From Streptomyces olivaceus (GTDB lineage Bacteria > Actinomycetota > Actinomycetes > Streptomycetales > Streptomycetaceae), in contig NZ_JOFH01000001.1 in the NCBI RefSeq assembly GCF_000721235.1, positions 124,001 through 188,000 of the forward strand: 64,000 bases of DNA, in the 5' to 3' direction. The notes beneath the pieces are model-generated. The model was given only the letters and a program-made list of their open reading frames with translations. It was not told where the DNA came from and made no database searches. Positions within the stretch are counted from its first letter, which is position 1; each line of letters starts with the position of its first letter. Positions 1 to 8,579 of the stretch are shown here, piece after piece. A program made the translations under genes and the position numbers.

Positions 1-310
1 CCGGTATCGCGAAGCCGGAGTGCGGCGCGTAGTTCATCGGGTCGATCACGGTCTTGCCGGAAAGCTCGGCCCGGGGCAGTTGTCCGCGGGCCGCCAGCGG
101 CACGGACGCGACGACCAGGGAACCGGCGCCTGCCGCCTCGGCCGCGGTGGCCGCGCGGGCCCGCGCGCCGAGCTCGGCGACGAGACCGGCCAGCGACCCG
201 GGGCCGCGCGAGTTGCTCAGAACGACGTCCAGGCCGGCGTCGACGGCGCGGCGGGCGACCTCGCGGCCGACCATGCCGGTGCCGATGACGCCGAGGGTTG
301 GTGTGCTCAC
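1..310 (-). CDS. NADP-binding (F420-dependent-type) oxidoreductase, 3' part cut by window edge
   Basis: The leftward frame from a GTG at 310 reads STPTLGVIGTGMVGREVARR, a Rossmann GxGxxG dinucleotide-binding start, and continues through SLVVASVPLAARGQLP and GKTVIDPMNYAP. This is the pattern of the NADP oxidoreductase, coenzyme-F420-dependent family (Fno/YwnB-like), cytoplasmic proteins that reduce F420, NADP or small carbonyl substrates. Only about 103 residues lie in the window, so the C-terminal half and true length are unseen. It diverges from the LysR gene across 147 bp that holds a LysR-type operator, so it is the likely regulated target. The family is clear; the substrate is unknown. 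Confidence 0.75.
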   Translation of the reverse strand, partial: MSTPTLGVIGTGMVGREVARRAVDAGLDVVLSNSRGPGSLAGLVAELGARARAATAAEAAGAGSLVVASVPLAARGQLPRAELSGKTVIDPMNYAPHSGFAIP

Positions 311-431
311 TTCTTCTCCGTTCACGTCTCCCCGCGTCGCGGCATCCGGCGGGTGGTACCGCTCCGGCGGGCTCGTACCCATCACAGCGGGAGTGACCTG
401 TGCGAACAATGACCAAAAGCGCTCGCCAGCG

Positions 432-446
432 ATCACATGCAGTGAT
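432..446. promoter_or_regulatory. LysR-type operator (T-N11-A inverted repeat)
   Basis: Perfect inverted repeat ATCAC-N5-GTGAT with the T-N11-A spacing (T433, A445) typical of LysR-family activation sites. It ends 11 bp before the LysR start codon, between two divergent genes, as expected for an autoregulated LysR regulator. Confidence 0.6.
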
Positions 447-457
447 AGATCAGACGG

Positions 458-1306
458 ATGGAACTGAGAGCGCTGCAGTACTTCGTCACCGTCGCCGAGG
501 AGTTGCACTTCGGGCGCGCGGCGCGGCGCCTGGACATCGTGCAGCCGGCGGTGAGCCAGCAGATCGCCCGGCTGGAACGCGAACTCGGCGTGCGCCTGCT
601 CGACCGCACCTCGCGCCGGGTGCGGCTCACCCCCGCCGGCGAGCGAGTCCTCGCCGCGGCCCGTAGGACGTTGGCCGCGGCGGCCCGGGTGCGGGTGGCG
701 GCCGGGGAACCGGCGGCCGTCCTGCGGATCGGGGTGGCGTCCTGCGTCACCCGCCGGCTCGACCGGGCGGTGGGCCGTCTGAGCCACGGGGAACGCCCCG
801 CCGAGCCGAAACTGGTCGACCTCCCCGTGGCCGCCCGGCTCGACGCCGTCCGCGACGGCGAGCTGGACCTGGCGCTGGTGCGGGGCGCGTTCACCAGTGC
901 GGCGGTGACGGTGGTGCGCGCCTGGTCCGAGCCGCTGTACGCGATCCTCGCGCACGGACACCCCGCCGCCGGGAAGCCCGCGGTCGGCCTGCACGACCTC
1001 GACCCGCGCGGTCTGCGGCTTCCCGCCCGCGAGAACGACCCGCCGTTGCACGACGCGATCCTCGCCGCCCTGCCCGTGGCCCCGCTGCGTCCACCCGCCG
1101 GGGACATGCTCAACGTGCTGTTCGAGGTGGGCCGGGACCCCGAGGGCTGGACGCTGGTGCCGGCCGAGCAACTCGACGAGTCCCGCTCCGAGCGGCTGCT
1201 CCCGGTGCCGCTCGAACCGGCCGCGACCGTCGACGGCCACGTCGTCACGTCACTGGCCACCCCGCAGGCGTGCGTGGCGTCGTACGTGGCCGCGTTCGCG
1301 GACTGA
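458..1306 (+). CDS. LysR family transcriptional regulator
   Basis: 282 residues. The N-terminus MELRALQYFVTVAEELHFGR is the classic LysR winged helix-turn-helix start, with the helix-turn-helix at about residues 18-37 (AARRLDIVQPAVSQQIARLE). The rest fits the periplasmic-binding-like effector domain, somewhat divergent and Ala/Arg rich. The ATG directly follows the LysR operator at 432-446. It is transcribed away from the truncated NADP-binding oxidoreductase, which it probably regulates together with itself. The effector cannot be inferred. Confidence 0.9.
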   Translation: MELRALQYFVTVAEELHFGRAARRLDIVQPAVSQQIARLERELGVRLLDRTSRRVRLTPAGERVLAAARRTLAAAARVRVAAGEPAAVLRIGVASCVTRRLDRAVGRLSHGERPAEPKLVDLPVAARLDAVRDGELDLALVRGAFTSAAVTVVRAWSEPLYAILAHGHPAAGKPAVGLHDLDPRGLRLPARENDPPLHDAILAALPVAPLRPPAGDMLNVLFEVGRDPEGWTLVPAEQLDESRSERLLPVPLEPAATVDGHVVTSLATPQACVASYVAAFAD

Positions 1307-1453
1307 ACTCCGGTCCGTGCCGGGGCCGATGCCGGTGCCGCATGTCAGGCCCACGCTCGGAGGCCCATGCCCGGAGGTGCCCTTGGCCGGCCGACTCCCG
1401 GCTTGAGTCAGGAGACGCGGGCGGCCGGTGCCGGCGACGCCGGTGGCCCCGGG

Positions 1454-2428
1454 TCAGCGTGCGCGGCCGAGAACGGTGTCCATCTCGTGGACCTGGGCCG
1501 CGGTGAGCGGCCCGTGCGCCAGCGCGCCGGCGTTCTCCTCGACCTGGGCGACGGTGCGGAAGCCGGGGATCGGCACGGTGCGCGGACTGCGCGCCCACAG
1601 CCACGCCAGCGCTCCCTGGGCGAGGGTACGACCGCCGGAGGTGAGGATGTCCCGCACCGCGTCGCGGCGCTCCAGCCACGTGCTGTCGGGCCGCCCGTCC
1701 CTGAAGTACTTCACCCACACGGGGGCTTCACCCCGGACGTCCTCACCGCCGATCCGGGTGTCGGCGGTGTACTTGGCGCTGAGCAGACCCATCGCGAGCG
1801 GACCGCGGTTGAGGCTGGCCCATCCGTGCTCCTCGACCACGGCGAACATGCCCGGTGCGTCGCTCAGGACGTTCACCTCGTGCTGCACGGCGCCGTAGTG
1901 CGGTCCGGCCATGGCCGTGGGGCGGTCCGGGTCGTCGGTGCTCCAGCCGTAGGAGCGGATCTTGCCCTCGGCCACCAGCTCCTCCAGCACCTCGCGCAGC
2001 GCCATGGCCTCCTGCCTGCTCGCTTCGGCCAGGTGCAGCTGGTACAGATCGATCCGGTCGGTGTCCAGGCGGCGGAGGGACGCCTCCACCGCGCGCCGGA
2101 GATGGTCGGGTCCGGCGTCCTGGGCAGTGATCCGCCGCGTCGGCTCGTCGAAGACGTTCCCCCACTTGGTGGCGATCAGGATCTCGTCGCGGTACTTGCC
2201 GATCGCCTTGGCGATGACCCGCTCGCTGTGCCCGGCGCCGTACACGTCGGCGGTGTCGAACAGGACCACACCCAGGTCGACGGCGCGGCGCAGTGCGGCC
2301 GTCGACTCCTCGTCGTCCACGACTCCCCAGCCCAGCGGCTGGCTCCCTTCCCAGAACGGCCCGCCGATGGCCCAGCACCCCATGCCCAGCGGCGGTACCT
2401 CGGTTCCGCAGATCGTGCGGTGTTCCAT
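1454..2428 (-). CDS. Aldo/keto reductase
   Basis: 324 residues, the normal length for an NADPH-dependent aldo/keto reductase TIM barrel. The catalytic tetrad is visible as Asp58 (FDTADVYG), Tyr63, Lys88 (ATKWG) and His132 (YQLH). The C-terminal IPGFRTVAQVEENAGAL is the usual cofactor-phosphate binding stretch. A GAGAGG ribosome site lies 9 nt before the ATG. It points away from the MFS gene across a long gap and ends 147 bp from the LysR gene. The substrate is not evident; homologues reduce sugars and keto compounds. Confidence 0.9.
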   Translation of the reverse strand: MEHRTICGTEVPPLGMGCWAIGGPFWEGSQPLGWGVVDDEESTAALRRAVDLGVVLFDTADVYGAGHSERVIAKAIGKYRDEILIATKWGNVFDEPTRRITAQDAGPDHLRRAVEASLRRLDTDRIDLYQLHLAEASRQEAMALREVLEELVAEGKIRSYGWSTDDPDRPTAMAGPHYGAVQHEVNVLSDAPGMFAVVEEHGWASLNRGPLAMGLLSAKYTADTRIGGEDVRGEAPVWVKYFRDGRPDSTWLERRDAVRDILTSGGRTLAQGALAWLWARSPRTVPIPGFRTVAQVEENAGALAHGPLTAAQVHEMDTVLGRAR

Positions 2429-2975
2429 GACGTGACACCTCTCGGTACGCGTTCGTGCGGGGTCCGGGCAGTCCCGGCATGACGGTCGAGCCGCAAAGGC
2501 GCTGAAAGACGGCGTGTGGAATCAGCCGGAAATCAAATGGCCGGCCCGCCCCGACAATTGCCGGCCGGACAGCGGCGTCGTCGGAGGAGCAACGCGGAAA
2601 CGGATTCTAGGGCGACTCTTCGGAAGAAGGCAGAGCCACCGGAGGGATCACGCCAACCGGGAAGACCACTCGGCGTGCACGGCTCTCAGGGCGGAGACCC
2701 CGCCAAAGGGGGCATCACGCCTTCGGCCGGAGTGGCTGCCACGCCGATGTGACTCCGGGTCGAGAGCGCTTCCCGGGCAAAGGCAACAAGGCCCGCGAAT
2801 GCGGGCGGAGGACATGGCCGGACCCAATACCTTGCGCGTTTCCTGCTACTCGGATATGCGCGCCGAAAGGGTCCTTGACGCGATCTGGGGGCTGTCGTTG
2901 ACTGCGCGGGGCGGCCGGTCGGCGATCTCCGTGTCGGAGGCGCAACGCCGGCGTCCGCCAACAGGGAGGCATGAC
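2429..2975. other. 547-bp gene-free region upstream of the MFS transporter, with a structured segment
   Basis: Between the divergent aldo/keto reductase and MFS genes I see no convincing gene. The in-frame extension of the MFS frame back to 2514 lacks transporter-like sequence and a ribosome site. Paired elements occur at 2632-2637 with 2681-2686 (AGAGCC/GGCTCT), at 2649-2654 with 2672-2677 (CACGCC/GGCGTG), and as a GCCCGC-N4-GCGGGC hairpin near 2792-2807. They suggest a folded 5' leader, but I cannot match it to a known riboswitch class. Confidence 0.4.
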
Positions 2976-4262
2976 GTGAAGGCCGAGCACGACCACCGCA
3001 CCCTCGTGAGGGGCCGCACCGCGACGTCGTTGCTGTTCCTGCTGTTCGGCACCGCGTTGGGAACGTGGACCAGCCGCATCCCCGCGGTGAAGGGCCATCT
3101 CGGCCTCAGCGACGGTCTGCTGAGCCTGGCGCTGCTGGCGTTCGCGGTGGGCTCGATCGTCGGCATGCTGCTCCTGGGCCGGCTCGCGGACCGCTTCGGC
3201 AGCACTCTGGTGATGGTGCCGACCGCCCTGCTGGAAGGCGTCCTGCTCGTCCCGCCCGCCTACGTCGGCTCGCTGGCCGGACTGGCCACCGCGCTGTTCC
3301 TGTTCGGTCTGACCCACGGCACCCTGAACATCGCCATGAACGCCAACGCCGTACACGTGCAGGAGGCGTACGGGCGGCCGATCATGTCGTCCTTCCACGC
3401 CGTGTACAGCATCGGCGGCTTCCTCGGCGCCGCTGTCGGCGGCGTCCTCGCCCGCCAGGACGTCGGCCCCGGTGCCACCTTCATCACCGTGGGCACGGGC
3501 GTGCTGGTGCTCGCCGGGTGGGCCGGGCTGTGGGCGCTGCCCGAGACCCGGCCGGAGCGGATCCCCCCGGCCGGCGGGCCCACCGAAGCGCGTGGCAAGG
3601 ACTCGGTCGTCTCCCTCGACCTGGTCTTCCTCGGCCTGCTCGCCATGTGCGCGCTGGTCGGAGAGGGCACCGCGGCCGACTGGAGCGCGGTGTACATGCA
3701 CGAGAGCCTCGGCAGCTCGGCGGGTACCGCGGCCGCCGCGTTCGCCGCCTTCTCCGTGGCGATGACGGCGGGCCGCCTGCTCGGCGACCGGTTGGCGGCC
3801 CGGTTCGGCCCGGTCCGGCTGGTGCGCGCGAGCGGCGTGCTGGCATCGGTGGGCATGCTCGCGGCCCTGCTCATCGGCCACCCGGCCGCCGGACTCGTCG
3901 GCTTCGCCTGCCTGGGCGCGGGCATGGCGTGCATCGCCCCGCAGGTCTACTCGGCGGCGGGCCGGCGCAACCCGGCACGGGCCGGGGCGGCACTCTCCCT
4001 GGTGGTCAGCCTCGGCTACACCGGCTTCCTGGTCGGGCCCATCGTGGTCGGCTCGGTGAGTACGGTGACCGGGCTGCCCACGGCCCTGGGGGTGCCCGTG
4101 CTGCTGGTGCTCTTCGTGGCCCTCGGCGCCTCCGCCCTGCGCCCCCGCGCAGACGAGGCGGAGGGCCAGGCCGAGGAGGACGCCTCCCGGCCCCTCGGCC
4201 CACCGCCGTCCGGCGACCATTCCGGAGCCCCCTCCACCTCCCGCCCGGGCGCGGGCGACTGA
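2976..4262 (+). CDS. Major facilitator superfamily transporter
   Basis: 428 residues from a GTG at 2976, chosen because AGGGAGG lies 7 nt upstream and the protein then starts VKAEHDHRTLVRGR just before the first membrane helix. About 12 hydrophobic segments are seen, with the MFS motif-A loop GRLADRFGS after helix 2 and a related GDRLAARFG after helix 8. It resembles the YbjJ/FucP-like branch. The soluble C-terminal tail is Pro/Glu rich. It lies 83 bp before the cyclitol glycosyltransferase on the same strand and could export that cluster's product, but this rests on position only. Confidence 0.85.
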   Translation: MKAEHDHRTLVRGRTATSLLFLLFGTALGTWTSRIPAVKGHLGLSDGLLSLALLAFAVGSIVGMLLLGRLADRFGSTLVMVPTALLEGVLLVPPAYVGSLAGLATALFLFGLTHGTLNIAMNANAVHVQEAYGRPIMSSFHAVYSIGGFLGAAVGGVLARQDVGPGATFITVGTGVLVLAGWAGLWALPETRPERIPPAGGPTEARGKDSVVSLDLVFLGLLAMCALVGEGTAADWSAVYMHESLGSSAGTAAAAFAAFSVAMTAGRLLGDRLAARFGPVRLVRASGVLASVGMLAALLIGHPAAGLVGFACLGAGMACIAPQVYSAAGRRNPARAGAALSLVVSLGYTGFLVGPIVVGSVSTVTGLPTALGVPVLLVLFVALGASALRPRADEAEGQAEEDASRPLGPPPSGDHSGAPSTSRPGAGD

Positions 4263-4345
4263 ACCGGTCCCCCTCCGACAGCACGAGCAGCGAAGTGCCC
4301 GTCCGCCCGCCACCGCCCCGTCCGGCCAGAGAACAGGGATGAGCA

Positions 4346-6271
4346 TTGCGCATCATCGAATGTCACCTCGAGTTCAGCGGATTCGACGACCACCTCGTCA
4401 AGGCCGGCACGTCCGTCTACCTGTGGAACCTGGTCCAGCACTTCCGCGACGCGGGACACCGGGCGGGCGCGGTGACCGCCGCCCACGGGCTGCTGCCGGT
4501 CATCGCCGAACAGCACGAGGTCACCGACCTCGGCTGGAGCGCCCGTGAGCGGATTCCGGTCCCGCTCGACCCCCTGGAATGGCCCGGGTTTCCGCCCACG
4601 GTCACGCTCGACGTCACCGCCCGAGCCCACCGTGTCACGGTGGACGGCATCGACATCGTCCTGCTGAGCGGCGGGGTGCTGGACGCCTTCACCGACAGCT
4701 TCCACCCGCCGCGCGAACTCGAGGGGCGGAGCCTGGACTTCCTCAAGCCGCTGGTCTTCCAGGTCATGGCGGCGCGCTACCTGCGCGAACAGGTCGCCCC
4801 GGGCACGGTGGTGCACCTGCACGAGCCGATCCACCACTACCTCCTGCCCGCTCTGCTCACCGGGCACGGCTTCCACGTCGTCTCCACCGTGCAGACCAAC
4901 CTGGCCGTCAACACCAAGGTCTACGGTCCTCAGGTACGCGCCGTGCTGGAGCACATGGACGCGGACCCGTCGGTCGCCGACGGATTGGCGGACCCGCCGC
5001 TGGACTCGCGGACGGAGCGGGCCATGAGGGGCTTCCTGCCGCGCACCCTGCTCTACCGGGACTACCCGGAACGCGAAGGACACGACTACATCACCATGCT
5101 GGGCCTGGTGGCGAGGTCGGTGGCCGCCATGGACTTCCTGTCCGCGGGACAGCTCGACCACGCCCTGACCCAGGCGGAGACGCCCTTCGAGGAGCTGTTC
5201 CGGCGGCTCGCGGTCCGCCGTGAACTCCACGCCCGCCAGGACCTGCTCGTCGTCGGCGGCTGCGCGATCGGGGACGAGTGGCTGGACGTGCGGCGGGACG
5301 ACGGGATCCGCGAACGGACACTGACCGGGCTCGGCCTGGACCCCGCCCTGCCCACGCTGTTCCACAACGCCCGCTACTCGGTGCAGCACAAGGGCCAGAG
5401 AGAACTGTTCCGGGGCATCCGGTCGCTGCTCGACGAGGGCCGGCGCTGCAACGTGCTGCTGCACTGCCTCGCGTCACAGCCCCCGGACGACGAGGACCTC
5501 GCCGCCCTCGTCGGGGACCACGGGGACCTGGTGCGCGCCGTCACCGGCCCGATGAGCAACGCCGCCATCAGGGACTGGGCGGTCGCCAGCGACTTCTGCG
5601 TGTTCCCCTCCAAGTTCGAGATGGACACCTTCCTGATGGCGATGGGCGAGGCGATGGCCGCCGGATCGGTCCCGGTGGCCACCGCCCAGCGCGGCATGCG
5701 GCACTTCGGGCACGCCGCCGACCTCGACGCGCCGGGCGCCACCGGGCTGGCACTGCCTCGTTCGTTCCGCGTGGACGACCCGCTGCTGGCCGAGGCGGTC
5801 CGTGCCGGCCTGGAACGGATGCTCCGCGTGTGGCACGAGGAGCCCGACCGGATGGCGACGCTGCGCGCTCGCTCGGTGGCGGTGGCGCGCGGCTTCACCT
5901 GGCAGGCGGTGGCACGGCGCTTCCTGGCGGTGTTCGAGGCGTGCCGGGCCGGAACCCGGCCGGCTGACGCGGTGCCGTCGGTGGGGGACGCGCTGCGGGC
6001 CGGGGCCGGCCCGGCGAAACCGTTCGAGGCGGGCGACGGACGGGCCGTCCGGGAGACCGACGGGGTGCGGGTCCGCTGGACCGGGCGGGACGCGCGGCGG
6101 GTGGAGATCGTGCCGCCCGCGCCCGGCCCGGAGGTGATCGCCCTGGACCGGGACGGCGCCGGCTTCACCGGGTGGGTGCCGATGCCCGAGGACGCCGTCC
6201 TGGTCGTCCTGGTGACGGGCGCGGACGGACGCACCGCGTGGTCGGAACTTCCCGTCGGCGACGCCGGCTGA
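4346..6271 (+). CDS. Glycogen-synthase-like glycosyltransferase, candidate C7-cyclitol pseudo-glycosyltransferase
   Basis: 641 residues with a GT-B fold. The N-terminal ECHLEFSGFDDHLVKAGTSVYLW (Lys19-Ala-Gly-Thr) parallels the KxGG donor loop of glycogen synthases. The C-terminal Rossmann half holds FCVFPSKFEMDTFLMAMGEAMAAGSVPV (about 417-445), the E-x7-E-like nucleotide-sugar site. Residues from about 570 on form an extra beta-rich domain. It faces the C7-cyclitol operon (EEVS, nucleotidyltransferase, kinase, VOC epimerase) and shares a terminator with it. In acarbose biosynthesis a glycogen-synthase-like protein (AcbS, from memory) joins an NDP-activated valienol to its partner. The same coupling role is inferred here; ordinary glucosyl transfer is the alternative. 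Confidence 0.7.
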   Translation: MRIIECHLEFSGFDDHLVKAGTSVYLWNLVQHFRDAGHRAGAVTAAHGLLPVIAEQHEVTDLGWSARERIPVPLDPLEWPGFPPTVTLDVTARAHRVTVDGIDIVLLSGGVLDAFTDSFHPPRELEGRSLDFLKPLVFQVMAARYLREQVAPGTVVHLHEPIHHYLLPALLTGHGFHVVSTVQTNLAVNTKVYGPQVRAVLEHMDADPSVADGLADPPLDSRTERAMRGFLPRTLLYRDYPEREGHDYITMLGLVARSVAAMDFLSAGQLDHALTQAETPFEELFRRLAVRRELHARQDLLVVGGCAIGDEWLDVRRDDGIRERTLTGLGLDPALPTLFHNARYSVQHKGQRELFRGIRSLLDEGRRCNVLLHCLASQPPDDEDLAALVGDHGDLVRAVTGPMSNAAIRDWAVASDFCVFPSKFEMDTFLMAMGEAMAAGSVPVATAQRGMRHFGHAADLDAPGATGLALPRSFRVDDPLLAEAVRAGLERMLRVWHEEPDRMATLRARSVAVARGFTWQAVARRFLAVFEACRAGTRPADAVPSVGDALRAGAGPAKPFEAGDGRAVRETDGVRVRWTGRDARRVEIVPPAPGPEVIALDRDGAGFTGWVPMPEDAVLVVLVTGADGRTAWSELPVGDAG

Positions 6272-6284
6272 GCGGCGCCGGCAC

Positions 6285-6311
6285 GGGGATGCGCCCGCCG
6301 GGCGCATCCCC
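6285..6311. terminator. Bidirectional terminator between convergent cyclitol genes
   Basis: Perfect 12-bp stem (GGGGATGCGCCC pairing with GGGCGCATCCCC) around a 3-nt loop. It fills the 40-bp gap between the stop codons of the glycosyltransferase at 6271 and the oxygenase at 6312. There is no U-tract, as usual in Streptomyces. Confidence 0.85.
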
Positions 6312-7283
6312 TCAGCCGAGGGTGACGGTGGCGCCGACCTTCTCCAGGATGGACTCGCCGGCCACCACGGCACTCATGCCCCGCCCGCCGCCGGCCGGGA
6401 CGGCCAGCGGCACCACCTCGGTGTCGGGGTCGGTTTCGAAGAAGCAGACGAGCGAGACGAGTTCCTCGTCCGGGGCGCTGTCGCTGGGCGCGAGGACACG
6501 GTGCCGCAGTGAGCACCAGCGGCCGTCCGTCCACAGGTTCATCAGGTCCCCGAGGTTGACCACCAGGGCCCCGGCCTCGAACGGCGGCTTGAACCAGCCC
6601 TCCTCCTCGTTCCACACCTCGAGGCCGCCGACGCCCTGCTGGCGGTCGAGCAGGCTCAGGGTGCCGAAGTCGGTGTGCGGCCCGACCCGCATCTGGCCCT
6701 CCTGCACGCCGCCTACGGCGCGCAGGGAGGGATACCAGTTAACGTTCTGGGTCCAGGTGGCGCGTTGCGACTTGGCGGTGAAGAAGTCCTCGGGAAGGTC
6801 CAGCACCCGGGCGAGGATCTCCAGCACCTCGTGCGCGACCCGGGTCATGTGCCCGGTGTACTCCAATGCGGTCGCCTTCAGACCGGGCCGCTCGTCGGGC
6901 CACTTGTTGGCCGGGTAGTACGCGGCGTCGAAAGCGGCGTCGCCGGTGCGGTGGTCGGGCCCCATGTGGTAGGCCTCGTGCAGGTCGTGGGTGCCTGCCA
7001 TGCCGTCCACGGCGCCCACGTCGAGCGCGCCCAGGCCCCGCCAGCCGTTGTCGTAGGGACGGGCGACGGCGTACCGCCGCTTGGTCTCGGCGGGCAGCGC
7101 GAAGAAGGCGCGGCCCTCGGTGCGCATCCGGTCGGTCAGCTCCGGCGGCACACCGTGGCCCCGCAGCAGGAACAGGCCGGTCTCCCGCAGGGAGGCGTCG
7201 AGTTCGGCCGTGATCTCCCCTCGCCGGTCGGCGCCTGCCGTGCGCCACTCGGACAGGTCCAGAACGGGAATGTGACGTGACAT
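6312..7283 (-). CDS. Fe(II)/2-oxoglutarate-type oxygenase (isopenicillin N synthase family), VldW-like position
   Basis: 323 residues. It has the DIOX_N domain (about 4-130, IPVLDLSEW at the start) and the double-stranded beta-helix with the iron triad His203-x-Asp205 (GPHTDFGTLSLL) and His261 (SLRHRVLAP). It is last in the cyclitol operon. Validamycin clusters carry a similar oxygenase (VldW, from memory) that hydroxylates the finished pseudo-sugar, so a late hydroxylation is inferred. Oddity: the position of the usual 2-oxoglutarate-binding Arg of the R-x-S motif reads Leu275-Val-Ser277, so co-substrate binding may differ. Confidence 0.8.
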   Translation of the reverse strand: MSRHIPVLDLSEWRTAGADRRGEITAELDASLRETGLFLLRGHGVPPELTDRMRTEGRAFFALPAETKRRYAVARPYDNGWRGLGALDVGAVDGMAGTHDLHEAYHMGPDHRTGDAAFDAAYYPANKWPDERPGLKATALEYTGHMTRVAHEVLEILARVLDLPEDFFTAKSQRATWTQNVNWYPSLRAVGGVQEGQMRVGPHTDFGTLSLLDRQQGVGGLEVWNEEEGWFKPPFEAGALVVNLGDLMNLWTDGRWCSLRHRVLAPSDSAPDEELVSLVCFFETDPDTEVVPLAVPAGGGRGMSAVVAGESILEKVGATVTLG

Positions 7284-7342
7284 GCGTCTGCCCTTCGTCG
7301 TCGGGATGACCGCGTGCGCCCGGCTCGACGGGCACGGCGGGT

Positions 7343-8548
7343 TCAGTCGGTCCGCGGCGCGAACCGGTCGGGGTCACCGACCGGGGTGGCCGAGGGGCCC
7401 CAGCTCAGCGCCGGAATATGGGCGTTGACCAGTTCGCCGTCCTGACGCAGCACGGCGGAGGACGGGTGGTACATGTGCAACAGCGGATCGTGGTAGTGGT
7501 CGAACGCGGAATGGGTGTCCATGCGGTAGGCGAAGTCGTTGTCCTCGCCGCCCCAGCCCTCGAAGCGTTCGTCCATGCCGCCGATGCGGTGGAAGGCACT
7601 GGTGCGTACCCAGACGCAGCAACCCGGCGGCCGGCGCAGCACGAAGGCGCGCAGACCGTCCGGGGCCACCTGGCCGGCTCCCCGCCACAGTCGCTGGTCG
7701 ATGGCCCAGGAGGTCGACGTCTCGTCCAGGCACCACATGTCGCGGTAGCTGAGGTGGCCCATCACCCCGGGGCGCTGGAAGCGGGCGGCGTTGCGGGCGA
7801 CGAAGTCCCGGTCGACGAGGGCGTCGGCGTCCAGGATGCACACGATCTCCGCGCGGCCGGGGGCGTTGACGACGCCCACGTTGACCGCCCAGGACTTGTT
7901 GAAGGTGTCCGCCTTGTACGCGAAGAGGTGGTGGTCGGTGTACGGCAGCACGGCCTCACGCCACCGCGGCGTCTCGTCGGTCTCCACGACCGCGACGTGG
8001 TAGAAGTCGCGCGGCACTGACTGGTCGCGCAGCGCCTGGAGACAGGCCAGGAGATTGCGCAGGCGCCGTCCGGGGCCGCGGTCGCGGAACGGGATCACCA
8101 CCAGGACCTCGGGCCTGTCGGCCTTCCGCAGCCGCGAACCGGGCGGCCGTGTGCCCAGTTGCTGGTGGGTATGGGAGTCCCGGCCGACCGCGGTGTAGTC
8201 GCGGCCCAGGTGATATCCGAGGCGGGAGTTGGCCTCGGCCCGCCAGCCCCGTTCGAAGAGGGTCGTAAGGGCCGGGGAGGCGCCCTGCTCTGCGGCCTTG
8301 ACGAGCTGCCGGGTCAAGGCGTGGTGCAGCATCGGGTCGGCGGGCCGCTCCCGCAGGTCGGCGACGAGCCGGCCGAGGGCCTCGTCCCCGGTCCGCCCGG
8401 CGGCCTGGACCACCGCCCGGCGATGGTCCAGGCCGCGTTCCCAGTAGAAGATGCTGGCCTCGCGGGCCTGGGGGTCGGCGTCCACGGCGAGTGTGGTGAC
8501 GACGGCCGAGGCCAGGGTCTCCGGATCGGTCGGGGTCAGGGAGTTCAC
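7343..8548 (-). CDS. Family 2 glycosyltransferase of the cyclitol cluster
   Basis: 401 residues from a GTG at 8548, with GGAAGGA 5 nt upstream. An N-terminal, mostly helical section of about 140 residues precedes a GT-A domain with VVIPFRDR (150-157), the metal-binding DAD (Asp240-Ala-Asp242) and the galactosyltransferase-type WGGEDND (332-338). Validamycin glucosyltransferase ValG is, from memory, also a GT2-type enzyme that adds glucose to validoxylamine, so glucosylation of the cyclitol product is the inferred role. It sits between the VOC epimerase and the oxygenase in one operon, with short 31- and 59-bp gaps. Confidence 0.8.
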   Translation of the reverse strand: MNSLTPTDPETLASAVVTTLAVDADPQAREASIFYWERGLDHRRAVVQAAGRTGDEALGRLVADLRERPADPMLHHALTRQLVKAAEQGASPALTTLFERGWRAEANSRLGYHLGRDYTAVGRDSHTHQQLGTRPPGSRLRKADRPEVLVVIPFRDRGPGRRLRNLLACLQALRDQSVPRDFYHVAVVETDETPRWREAVLPYTDHHLFAYKADTFNKSWAVNVGVVNAPGRAEIVCILDADALVDRDFVARNAARFQRPGVMGHLSYRDMWCLDETSTSWAIDQRLWRGAGQVAPDGLRAFVLRRPPGCCVWVRTSAFHRIGGMDERFEGWGGEDNDFAYRMDTHSAFDHYHDPLLHMYHPSSAVLRQDGELVNAHIPALSWGPSATPVGDPDRFAPRTD

Positions 8549-8579
8549 GGGCGTCCTTCCGTCGGTCGGCCGGGCGCGG

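Noticed and set aside
2631..2760. Known riboswitch (glycine, SAM or similar) before the MFS gene
   Set aside because: Short matches such as CTCTCAGG and GGAGGGATC occur, but the core arrangement of any known class is absent; kept only as a possible folded leader.
2514..2975. N-terminal extension of the MFS protein from an upstream ATG
   Set aside because: The added 154 residues are Arg-rich, unlike any transporter terminus, and GTG 2976 has an ideal AGGGAGG site.
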